Assembly (NCBI GenBank): GCA_039105265.1
Contig: JAPFFF010000006.1
Coordinates: 6,076,001-6,140,000 of the forward strand
Direction: 5' to 3'
Source of the DNA: Tritrichomonas musculus
Lineage: Eukaryota > Parabasalia > Tritrichomonadida > Tritrichomonadidae
Length of the DNA stretch: 64,000 nt
Position 1 is the stretch's first letter. Each line of letters starts with the position of its first letter. The position numbers and the translations under genes were made by a program. Below are positions 1-9,200 of the stretch, one piece after another. The notes below the pieces were generated by a model. That model made no database searches. It had not been told where the DNA came from and saw only the letters and a list, made by a program, of their open reading frames with translations.

Positions 1-229
1 TAATTTTAATCTTTAATTTGAATAACACTCGGATGATCATTTCTGAATTTTAAATGGCATCAGAAAATTCAGATGTTATAGTGTCACTTAAATTATGTTC
101 AGCGAAATTAACATACAAAAAGTTATTTACATTCTTATAAAACCGCCTCATTTTTGGTCGAGATTAACGACCAATTCACTATTTTAAATTTTATTTAAAT
201 TATTCAATAGTTTTTTCTAAAAATCATAG

Positions 230-1687
230 ATGTCGAAACAACAACAAAAAAAGAAAGTAAGCGCTCAGAATGCATCCCTCACGTTCAAAATCCCAAAATC
301 TAATTTCTCTGACTGGTATGATGAACTAATGGTCACTGCAGGAATTGTTGATAAAGATCATTGGGATACGAAAGGAATGCCAATATTTCTTCCATATGGT
401 TATTCAATGCATCTTGCAATCATGAAACTTGTCGAAGATGACTTTTCAAAAATGGGTGTTAAACAATATCAATTCCCAGCTTTCATTCCTAAATCATTCT
501 TGACACGTGAAGCTGATCATGTTAAAGGATTTGAAAGTGAATGCTTTTGGCATGAAGACAAAATGTGTCTTCGACCAACATCAGAAACAGCAATTTACTC
601 AATGTTTCACATTTGGGTTAAATCTGTTGAAGATTTACCATTGATGGTTATGCAAACATGCAATGTTTATCGTTATGAAACTAAAAATACAAAACCTTTG
701 ATCCGTGTTAGAGAAATCCCATGGAACGAAGCACACACAGCACATGCAACTCGTGAAGAAGCACTTGATGTTCTTGAGCAATTCTGGGGCTGCGTCCACC
801 ATATCTTCACAGACCAACTTTCAATCGATGGATTAAGACTTCGTAGACCTGAATGGGACAAATTCCCAGGCGCAGAACATACAGATGTTCTTGATATTGT
901 TATGCCATGTGGCCGTGTTCTTCAAAGTGTTGGAGCTCACTATTTAGGACAACATTTCTCTAAAGTTTTTGATATTAAAGCCAATGGTGAAAATTCATAC
1001 ATGACATGCATCGGTATTTCAACAAGAGCACTTGCTGCAGTTCTTTCAATGCATGGTGATGATGACGGTCTTGTTTTACCATCAGTGATCGCCCCATATC
1101 AAATCATAATTGTTCCAATTATTGGTAAAAAACCAGATCAAGAGCTTCTTACAAAATTAGATGAAATGAAAGAACAACTTATCAACGCTGGATTTCGTGT
1201 TCGTGTTGATCTTAACCCACAGAAACGACCAGGAGAGAAGTATTACTACTATCAGATGAAAGGTGTTCCACTTCGAATTGATTTTGGAAGTCGTGACTTA
1301 AAGGAAAACAAATTTGTACTTGTTGTTAGAGCAATTGAGGGTAAGAAAGAATATTCTCTTGATCAACTTGTTCCAGCTTGCCAAGAAGCACTCCGTAATT
1401 ATGATGAACAACTCAAGCAACGTGCACAAGCTCATCTTAAGTCACGTGTCGTCGATTGTGATGACATTAATAAGATTCCAGAAATTCTTCAACAAGGAGG
1501 TTTCGCTAGAATTCCTTACTTCACAATGGGAAAGGAAGGTGCTGAAGGAGCAAATAGAATTCATGATTTATGCAATGCAGAAATTAGAGGTTGGCAACCA
1601 CTTGAACAACAACCAGGAGAAGGCGTTACTTGCATTGTTACCGGAAAACCAGCCAAATTCTGGGCTTATGTAGCACGTTCATACTAA
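230..1687 (+). CDS. Prolyl-tRNA synthetase, archaeal/eukaryotic type
   Basis: Class II aminoacyl-tRNA synthetase that attaches proline to tRNA-Pro in the cytosol. The 485-aa length matches the short archaeal/eukaryotic form without the bacterial editing insert. Visible signatures are the substrate-binding TSETAIY stretch near residue 130, the motif-2 region with NVYRYETK and RVREIPWNEAHTAH (about 155-180), the anticodon-binding domain (about 290-390) and the C-terminal domain ending in tyrosine (ARSY), typical of this subtype. Cysteines in the last 90 residues could form the usual zinc site. The ATG at 230 follows TCATAG directly, so any leader is very short or starts near the TCACT at 176. 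A + strand housekeeping gene with trichomonad-like codon use. The family call is firm. Confidence 0.96.
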   Translation: MSKQQQKKKVSAQNASLTFKIPKSNFSDWYDELMVTAGIVDKDHWDTKGMPIFLPYGYSMHLAIMKLVEDDFSKMGVKQYQFPAFIPKSFLTREADHVKGFESECFWHEDKMCLRPTSETAIYSMFHIWVKSVEDLPLMVMQTCNVYRYETKNTKPLIRVREIPWNEAHTAHATREEALDVLEQFWGCVHHIFTDQLSIDGLRLRRPEWDKFPGAEHTDVLDIVMPCGRVLQSVGAHYLGQHFSKVFDIKANGENSYMTCIGISTRALAAVLSMHGDDDGLVLPSVIAPYQIIIVPIIGKKPDQELLTKLDEMKEQLINAGFRVRVDLNPQKRPGEKYYYYQMKGVPLRIDFGSRDLKENKFVLVVRAIEGKKEYSLDQLVPACQEALRNYDEQLKQRAQAHLKSRVVDCDDINKIPEILQQGGFARIPYFTMGKEGAEGANRIHDLCNAEIRGWQPLEQQPGEGVTCIVTGKPAKFWAYVARSY

Positions 1688-1931
1688 TTTTTGATTCAAT
1701 AAATAATACATTCTTAGATTTTTTAGGGAAGATTTTAAGACAATATATATATAAAATTTGATAGATTCTAAATAATAAACAAAATTTCATATTATGTGAT
1801 TTTGGCAATATTCAAAACTCAATTGCAGTGGATCCATTCTTTTTTATCAAAAAGTTTTCTATTACAAAATTGTTATAATTTTTTTTTTTTTTGTTTTTGG
1901 CGCTATAAAGAAATCTTTTTATTTAAAAAAG

Positions 1932-2354
1932 ATGCATACTCCATTTGAAAATGAAATATCTCGTGTTCATTTACAAAATTTGATTGATAAAAAACCAGAT
2001 ATTGCGCGTGAATATTCAATTACAGATTTACTTCATAAAATAGATCCATCAGCTACTCTTGACCCAGTTGCTGAGGACCTAATTCTTGATGCGGCAGATG
2101 ATTTTATTGACTCCATCGTTAATTTAGCTACTGAATGCGCTAAAAATAGAGGTAGCTCAGTACTTCAAGCTGATGATATTAGATATGTCATTAGGAGAAA
2201 ATTTGGCGATTCATCAATTAGTGGAAAATATGATATTCAACGACAACCAGATTTTATTCCAAATGAAGTTCATTTGAAAAGATTAAAAGCACTTCAAGAG
2301 CATTTAAAAGCTACCCAACAATCTAATCACACAGATCAAAAACACCCACAATAA
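1932..2354 (+). CDS. TAF12-like TFIID/SAGA histone-fold subunit
   Basis: A 140-aa protein with one histone fold (about residues 40-105). The helix 2 stretch (AEDLILDAADDFIDSIV) and the following LATECAKNRGSSVLQADDIRYVI resemble the TAF12 pattern, in which a long central helix leads to a short loop and a 'v.D' segment before the last helix. TAF12 pairs with TAF4 in TFIID or with ADA1 in SAGA. The N-terminal 40 residues and the Gln/His-rich tail have no recognised domain. Other histone-fold families such as TAF13 or NC2 are possible but fit less well. No clear initiator motif lies just upstream, only an A/T-rich leader after GGCGCTATAAAG. Confidence 0.75.
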   Translation: MHTPFENEISRVHLQNLIDKKPDIAREYSITDLLHKIDPSATLDPVAEDLILDAADDFIDSIVNLATECAKNRGSSVLQADDIRYVIRRKFGDSSISGKYDIQRQPDFIPNEVHLKRLKALQEHLKATQQSNHTDQKHPQ

Positions 2355-2825
2355 TATTATTTATTCCTCTTATTTTTATTGTTTCTATTAATCTTATAAT
2401 TATATAAAATTGTTTATATTTAGAATTATTCTAAAAATAAAAAAAAAAAATCCACGCAACTGCAAGATGATTCATATTTATTATCATAACTATGGCACAA
2501 GAATATACTTATATATTTCAGTTATGAAAATTTTCGTAATTGAAATATGGGATTTTTTGATTTCATAAATTACACTTAATAAATGAAAAACTGCAAAAAG
2601 GTATTAAAAAAAATTATGATATTTTATATTTAAACATAGACACAATCATATAATACCATCATTATGATTAATTTTATACAGAATATAAAACATATTTTTT
2701 CATAATATAATGTATGAACACTTTTATAAAAAAGAAATTTTTTCCATCAATAGAATTGTTATTAAATAAGGAAAAAAAAAAAAAATTATGATATTTTCGC
2801 TAAAATAAAAATACATAGAATATCT
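2355..2825. other. AT-rich spacer
   Basis: About 470 bases between the 3' ends of the convergent TAF12-like and PAP2-like genes. It consists of A/T runs and short homopolymers. I see no gene or strong repeat. Confidence 0.6.
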
Positions 2826-3413
2826 TTAAGATGCAATAAGATCCTCCCTTTGGTAACCTTCTCTATTAATATCATTTTCAATTTTGAACTTTTGACATAA
2901 TTCGTATAAAAATACGGAGAAGAATTTAAACTCTACAAGCGAAGCCCAAAACACGCCTATAACAACACCTGGGACGATACTAATTGCATCATTTGTCCAA
3001 GATAAATAATTTGAAAATGGATGAGCAACAAATTCTAGAATAGCAAAAACTCCCCAGCAAATTGCACCAAGAATTTCTCTTGGACCAGAGAAAGCAAATC
3101 GTAGAAGATATACTGTGAGTGCGGCAAATCCTAATGCAACGAATGTCGAAGGGGCATAACATCCTGCAAAGCAAGAGTCGTCAAGAGGTGGAATTGCTAA
3201 AGCGGGCTTCAATATAATTTCATTGATCCATGCAGTTAATGCGAGGCACATGACAAGAGACAGGTGACTAATCGTTCTCGAATTTAAAAACCGATGGATT
3301 TCACAAATTATTGCTATTGGAACAAGGGGGATAAAGATTGTTGTAAGAAGAGTCCACTTTTTATCATCATTCCAGCATAAATGGAAGAACCATAGGAAAG
3401 TTATCTTTCGCAT
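2826..3413 (-). CDS. PAP2-like multipass membrane protein, degenerate catalytic motifs
   Basis: A 195-aa protein with about five hydrophobic segments. The order resembles the dolichyl-diphosphate phosphatase branch of PAP2: an N-terminal membrane pair, then LKPALAIPP...CFAGCYAPSTF where active members have KX6RP and PSGH, then a helix pair and EFVAHPFSNYLSWTNDAISIVPG where active members have SRX5HX3D. Lys and Pro of motif 1 and the PS of motif 2 remain, but the RP, the motif-2 His and the motif-3 Arg-His-Asp set are not evident. I infer a catalytically dead or very divergent lipid-phosphate protein of the ER or Golgi. Family assignment is moderate, since it rests on motif spacing rather than strong identity. 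The ATG at 3413 is the first in frame. Confidence 0.5.
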   Translation of the reverse strand: MRKITFLWFFHLCWNDDKKWTLLTTIFIPLVPIAIICEIHRFLNSRTISHLSLVMCLALTAWINEIILKPALAIPPLDDSCFAGCYAPSTFVALGFAALTVYLLRFAFSGPREILGAICWGVFAILEFVAHPFSNYLSWTNDAISIVPGVVIGVFWASLVEFKFFSVFLYELCQKFKIENDINREGYQREDLIAS

Positions 3414-3558
3414 TTTTCTTCAGAATATACTAATAATATTTTTCACTACTTATTTAGTCATTTATAATTTTTTATATTCATCGGTTCATATCAAATTTTA
3501 TAAAAAGAGAAAATATTTTTTTATTGTAAAAGTTATTATTATTAATTATTAAAAATTT

Positions 3559-4986
3559 TTAGACCCCAATTGTAACTTTGAGACCAAGCTCATCTTTGTT
3601 TGCATCAATAATTGGCTTAACATCAGAATCATAGAATTCTTGGACTTGTTGAGGGGCTCTTCCAATGAAATTTTCTGGTTTTAACAAACCATTTAATTCA
3701 TCTGCTGTCATCCCGAATGCTTTGTCGGCAGCAATAAGATCAATCATATTATTTTCAAGTCCTTCTTCTTTTACTCTCTTTCCAGCAATGATTGAATATT
3801 GCCTTATCTTTTCATGAAGATCTTGCCTATCTCCTCCTCGTTTAACGGCGTCCATTAAAATATTTTCGGTTGCCATAAAAGGAATTTCTTTCATAAAATG
3901 CTGTCTTATTACTTTAGGATAGACAACAAGACCATCTGTAACATTTATATAAAGCCGTAATATTCCATCAACAGCCATAAAGGCTTCTGGAACACTGATT
4001 CTCTTGTTTGCTGAATCATCCAGAGTACGTTCAAACCATTGTACAGATGCAGTAATTGCAGGATTGAGTGAGTCAACAATGACATATCTGGCAAGAGATG
4101 ATATTCGTTCACATCTCATTGGATTTCTTTTATAGGCCATTGCCGATGATCCTATTTGCGATTTTTCAAACGGCTCTTCAATTTCTTTAAGATGCTGCAA
4201 TAATCGAAGATCATTTGAAAATTTAAATGCGCTTTGAGCAATTCCACTGAGAATGCTAAGTATTTGAAAATCAAGTTTTCGAGGGTAAGTTTGGCCACTA
4301 ACTGAAAAACACTTGGAATATCCCATTTTTTGAGCAATTTTTTGATCTAATTGAAGACATTTTGAGTTATCATTATTAAAGAGTTCCATAAAGCTGGCCA
4401 TAGTCCCAGTTGTTCCTTTACATCCCAGAAGTTTTGCTTTGGAAAGCTGATGCTCAACACTTTCAAGGTCCATTAATAGATCTTGAATCCAAAGCGTTGC
4501 TCTCTTTCCAACAGTTGTTGGTTGAGCAGCTTGGAAATGAGTAAAAGCTAATGTGGGAAGATCTTTATATTTGAGAGCAAATTTTGATAACTCGTTAATT
4601 AGATTAATTAATTCTTTCCTGATAAGATGAAGAGCTTCTGTCATAATAATGATATCTGTATTATCACCAACATAACAACTAGTTGCACCAAGATGAATGA
4701 TTGGCTTTGCTTTTGGACATTGAACACCATAAGCATAAACATGGCTCATCACATCATGCCTAACTTCTTTTTCTCGTTGCTTAGCGACATCATAATTAAT
4801 GTCTTCGATATGCTCTTTCATTTCTTGTATTTGCTCATCTGTTATATCTAAGCCAAGCTCTTTTTCTGATTCAGCTAAAGCAACCCATAATTTTCTCCAA
4901 GTTGTGAATTTTTTCTGAGGGGAAAAGATATATTGCATTTCTGGGCTAGCATAACGAGAATTGAGTGGGTTTTCGTATTTATCCAT
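3559..4986 (-). CDS. Adenylosuccinate lyase
   Basis: Fumarase/aspartase-superfamily enzyme that splits adenylosuccinate (and SAICAR where that pathway exists) to release fumarate. The superfamily signature GSSAMAYKRNPMRCE is near residue 285, and the N-terminal ligand segment SRYASPEMQYIF and the HLGATSCYV segment are present. Length is 475 aa, as expected for the eukaryotic type. The frame stays open to a TTG at 5010, but the ATG at 4986 starts a normal N-terminus (MDKYENPLNSRYAS), and a TCACT initiator-like motif lies 18 bases before it, so that start was chosen. Trichomonads lack de novo purine synthesis, so the likely role is converting salvaged IMP to AMP; that is inference from the group's biology. 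Confidence 0.95.
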   Translation of the reverse strand: MDKYENPLNSRYASPEMQYIFSPQKKFTTWRKLWVALAESEKELGLDITDEQIQEMKEHIEDINYDVAKQREKEVRHDVMSHVYAYGVQCPKAKPIIHLGATSCYVGDNTDIIIMTEALHLIRKELINLINELSKFALKYKDLPTLAFTHFQAAQPTTVGKRATLWIQDLLMDLESVEHQLSKAKLLGCKGTTGTMASFMELFNNDNSKCLQLDQKIAQKMGYSKCFSVSGQTYPRKLDFQILSILSGIAQSAFKFSNDLRLLQHLKEIEEPFEKSQIGSSAMAYKRNPMRCERISSLARYVIVDSLNPAITASVQWFERTLDDSANKRISVPEAFMAVDGILRLYINVTDGLVVYPKVIRQHFMKEIPFMATENILMDAVKRGGDRQDLHEKIRQYSIIAGKRVKEEGLENNMIDLIAADKAFGMTADELNGLLKPENFIGRAPQQVQEFYDSDVKPIIDANKDELGLKVTIGV

Positions 4987-5001
4987 CAATAAACAATATG
5001 A

Positions 5002-5006
5002 AGTGA
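5002..5006 (-). promoter_or_regulatory. Initiator-like TCACT for adenylosuccinate lyase
   Basis: TCACT on the minus strand with its A 18 bases before the ATG. It matches the trichomonad Inr consensus TCA-Y-W and supports the ATG start over the upstream TTG. Confidence 0.5.
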
Positions 5007-5307
5007 CCAATTGATAATTTAATTTTTTATTTACATTAAATAATTTAACAAAAATTGATAGGTTAAATAGTCATATAAAGAATTCTGAAGTTTTTTATCT
5101 TTATTAAAAATACTCAATTGAAAGACTTTTTTATCCTATTTTATAGTTCTTATTTATTCTAACGAAAAGCATTTACATTATGCCAAATATTAAAATAATA
5201 CATTATCTCATACATGAAATAAATATGATATGAATATTATTTTCTATTTTAGAACATTCTTGCTGAACATTTAAATCTTCTTTGTAGAAAAAATCATTTC
5301 CTAATAC

Positions 5308-6072
5308 TTAAATAGCATCATTTGCATCAAGATTTTCTTGATTAGTATCAATAAGATTTCGATTTTCATCCTCATGATTGTTTTTCTTTGACTTATCATT
5401 TTTCCTAGAATCTTCATCAACATTATCTTGATTGCAATCACAACAACATTCAGAACAATGACAACAATCACAACAATTGCAGCATGAACAATCGCAACAT
5501 GGTCCAAACCAAGTGTAATTAACGAAAGAAATACGCATTTCAACTGTTAATGTTTCTGTTATTCCTATTATGAAAAAAATTGATGCTGGAAGTCCAATAA
5601 GGGTTCCAGCAAGCATGAATAATCCTCTGTAAACTATGTCAAATGTGCCAATAAGTGCAGGCACAATAAAAGAAATTGCAACCATTAAAGGGACAAGTGA
5701 CCAAAAAGCAAAAATAAATCCTTCATTTTTTGTAGCTTCTTTTTCTGCTTCAAGCGAAATAACTTCTATTGTTTCATTATTGGTTATATTAATTTCATTT
5801 AAATATCCTTCTTTATATAAACGATGCTGATGCTTGATATAAGTATCTTCCCCAAAAGAATAATTTTTTAATTCGCTCTTCACTTTTTTAATTAATTCTT
5901 TCACGGTTTGGTTAGATTCAATTGATATCAATTTAAATACCTTTTGTGGCTGTGTTGGATGATCAGGATCAGAAAGGTAAACATTGCATCTGAGGATAAT
6001 TTTTGAATTCGTGACTTGGACGACATTATGTTCGAAATTTTGTTTAACTATTAATTGCTCAATTAGACTCAT
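5308..6072 (-). CDS. Ubiquitin-like domain, membrane anchor and Cys-rich tail protein
   Basis: I do not recognise a named family. The 254-aa protein has a probable ubiquitin-like fold (about residues 25-110: beta-rich KIILRCNVYL, helix with TVKELIKKVKSEL, HRLYKEGYL, ETIEVISL). Two or three hydrophobic segments follow (about 118-175: FAFWSLVPLMVAISFIVPAL and a second rich in Leu/Ile). Next is a short cluster with about 17 cysteines in 25 residues (about 191-216, CCDCSCCNCCDCC), then an acidic, Asn-rich tail. Because the cluster lies just after a membrane segment, palmitoylation or metal binding are both conceivable; neither is shown. The cysteine codons are mixed TGT and TGC. Cytosolic UBL plus membrane anchor recalls UBL-ER proteins only in layout. 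Confidence 0.6.
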   Translation of the reverse strand: MSLIEQLIVKQNFEHNVVQVTNSKIILRCNVYLSDPDHPTQPQKVFKLISIESNQTVKELIKKVKSELKNYSFGEDTYIKHQHRLYKEGYLNEINITNNETIEVISLEAEKEATKNEGFIFAFWSLVPLMVAISFIVPALIGTFDIVYRGLFMLAGTLIGLPASIFFIIGITETLTVEMRISFVNYTWFGPCCDCSCCNCCDCCHCSECCCDCNQDNVDEDSRKNDKSKKNNHEDENRNLIDTNQENLDANDAI

Positions 6073-6256
6073 TTATTGTATCTGTTATTTTATTTAAAAG
6101 ATTTTTATTAAAAAAATGCTTTTTTCACAAACCTAAAATTTAAAAATAATACAAATATTTAATATTTGTATTATTCTGATTTCATTAAAAAATAATTTTA
6201 AATAAATTTTCTTATATTTCTTTTTTATGTTAACATAAAAACATTTTTAATGAAAT

Positions 6257-6261
6257 TCATT
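6257..6261 (+). promoter_or_regulatory. Initiator-like TCATT for VPS16
   Basis: TCATT with its A 32 bases before the ATG of the VPS16 homologue. It fits TCA-Y-W but lies further out than the usual trichomonad leader. Confidence 0.3.
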
Positions 6262-6290
6262 GAATTTATTCAAAAAGTTTTTTAAAGTAA

Positions 6291-9200
6291 ATGGATGATT
6301 TTAAAAATGAGTATAAAAAATTACCTCAAAAATGGATAAAAATTCCAGGGGGTCCTTATCTATGGCTAAGAAAATGGGGAAGTAAAAATAATGAAGATAT
6401 GCAAATTCAAAATAATATTTCAAACAATTCTAATTTTTTCACCGATAACTATTTAATTGCAATTGCTAGTGGTGGAGGTCTTATCGCAACGTATCATAAG
6501 TCAAATTCAAGTTCATCTCATATTTCTAAATATCTGAATATTTATTCTCCTGATTTTCAATTTTTGAATAAAATATTAATTAAACTCAAAAAGCCAAATA
6601 TCAATATGGAGTGGTATACTTTTTGTAATGTATCATATATTGCTTTTACGCCTGATGAATTAATTGTCGTTTTACTTTGCAACTTTACCTTATTAGTATT
6701 TAATAGTATTGGAGCTTTAATAAATTTTTCTGTGTTTAAAAACAATGAAAATCGTATATTGCCAACAAATTTCAAGCCTATAAATGCACGCCTAATTTCG
6801 TATAGCCTTTCTATATTTTCCGCAAACAATGCATTTTTATATATTTCTGATGTCCGAAATCCATTCTGGACTTCATTAAACTTCACAGATTTTAATATTG
6901 AACCAGCTATTATCTTTGATTTCATTCCATTAAGTGATTTTCATCACCCGCTTCTCTTCTATATTAAAAATGAATCTACTATTAGCTCAATCCTTGGATC
7001 CAAATCAAAAGATATAATTATTCCGAATCATAAAATTTTAAGCCTATCAATTTCTCCAGATTTTTTGAATGTAGCCTGCCTTTTAAACACCCAAAATCAA
7101 ACCGAATCGAGTGCACAAAATTCTTCTCTTTATTATATTTTATTTTGTGATCGTCATTTTTCTCCTTCATCAAGAAAAAGAATTTCAATTACATCTGAAA
7201 AGCTGAGCTTGTTTGCAAATTCTGATGAAATAATTTCAAATCTTGAGAATTTTTCTAATTTTTGCTGGTGTGGAAATTCATCTGTTTTATTAAATTATGA
7301 CAAATTTTGCCTTTTTATTCATATCAGTGGCGGAATGACTATAATTGAAAATCCAACATCATCACTTATATTATTTCCAGAAATTGATGGTGCTCGCATT
7401 ATATATACTAATGTTATAACAACCCCAACGAATAACAATTCTAGCAACAAAGTCAATGTCATGAATAAGCAATCGGATCAATTTAGACATATATTTGTAT
7501 CAATAGTTCCTGAATTTGTTGAATCCATCTTCACAAAAACTGATTATCATAATTTCTGCCATGACTATATTGAGTGGAACCTTGGTACTTTTCAAGAAGA
7601 ATTCTCGTATTACGCTAAAAACAACGTTAGTGATGATGAATTGAAAATAGAGATTGAGAACTTAATAAAAGCATCAAAATTCATCACTGAGGAGAATTTG
7701 CAACAAGTTTTTCTTGGAACTTCCTGGTTCTCTAAAGCTTTTTTGGACCCAGTTAAGCGGATACCAATAAATGATGATAAACAATTGATGAAAGCATTCG
7801 AAAGGATTCGAATTCTTCATCTTCTACGGAAAGATTTGAATACTTCTGATGAAGAAAAGAAATCATCTAAAGATATAATTTCACAAAAAAAATCATCCAA
7901 AAAGATGCTAATAACATATGAGGAAATGGAATACTTATCTTTTCCAATTATCATTAGTCGTCTATGTAACAGAGGAGAGTATGACACAGCACTTGTCATA
8001 TCCAAAATAGTAGAAGAAGAAAGAAGTCCTATTTTCAATCACAAAGCTCTAATGTCTATATATTCACATTTTCGATCAACGATCAAAAATGATTCAAAAA
8101 GTTTGGAACCAAAAAGAATTATTGATAAATGCACACGAAACTTAATTGATCTTGACTACTCACAATTAGCTATGGCATCTTATAAAATGGGCGACATTGA
8201 GATTTGTAAAGCACTCCTAAATCTTGAGGAAGACATTAAGAAAAAACTTCCAGTTTATCTTTTACTTGGTGAAGTTGAAGAAGCTTTCTCAATTGCTGAA
8301 GAGATTGGAGATCAAAAGATTATCAATGAAGTTGCTCAATATGCAATTGACCATAACAATGCGATTATCGTCACTTATAAGTACAAAAAAGCCTTGCTTC
8401 CTTTGGCACGATTTGATGAAATCGACAAGAAGCAGATATCACTTCTTGTCTTCATGATACGAAGCATGGAAAAAAAAGCTCTATTGGCATATTTGTTCTC
8501 AATTCTAAAGAAAAAGCTATTACCACCTGAAGAAATTATAAATGAACTACTTCATCGATTGTGGTATTCAAATTTACTCCATTTTCATAAATGCTTTTCA
8601 CAATACATAAATTTGATAAAATGGATTAAAGATGGAGGAGATGAATACTTGAAATTGATCATTAATTCTGGTTTGTCGTCAAATATAAGATTAATAACTG
8701 TAAATAATCAGATAACTAATGATTATTCAGATCATTCTTCATCAAATATTCAGCCTGAAAATAACAACAACAATGAATATAAGACTGATTTGAATGATTC
8801 AAATGAAAATGGTACTAATTCTAACTCCCCTCAACAGAGTGAGAAATCAAAATCGAAAGAGCAAGAAGGAGAATCTGAATCAAAACAAAGATCTAAAGAT
8901 CAAGATGATGAATCTGGATCTGAAATTGAATATAATTCTAATTTTGAATTTGAATCCGATTCAAAATCCACATCAAAATCAAAACCAAAGAAAAAGTCAA
9001 AAGACGAAAAAGAACCGAAATCAAAATTAAAGTCAAAGAGAAAAACGAAAACAAAAATTAAATTTGTACAAGATTCAGATTCTGAACAAGAGCAAAAGCA
9101 TGAGATGGATCAAGGTTCAGATATTGATGAAGATGAGAATAGTAAAGAATTGAACCAAAGCAAGGATAGTGATAAAAAGAAAAAAGAAAAGAAAACAGAA

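Noticed and set aside
4987-5010. Extended start (TTG) of adenylosuccinate lyase, and similar TTG/GTG extensions at 14615, 29303, 30981, 31375, 43091, 43686 and 58890
   Set aside because: The first in-frame ATG gives a better N-terminus in each case and several are preceded by TCAYW motifs. Non-ATG starts are not expected in these nuclear genes.
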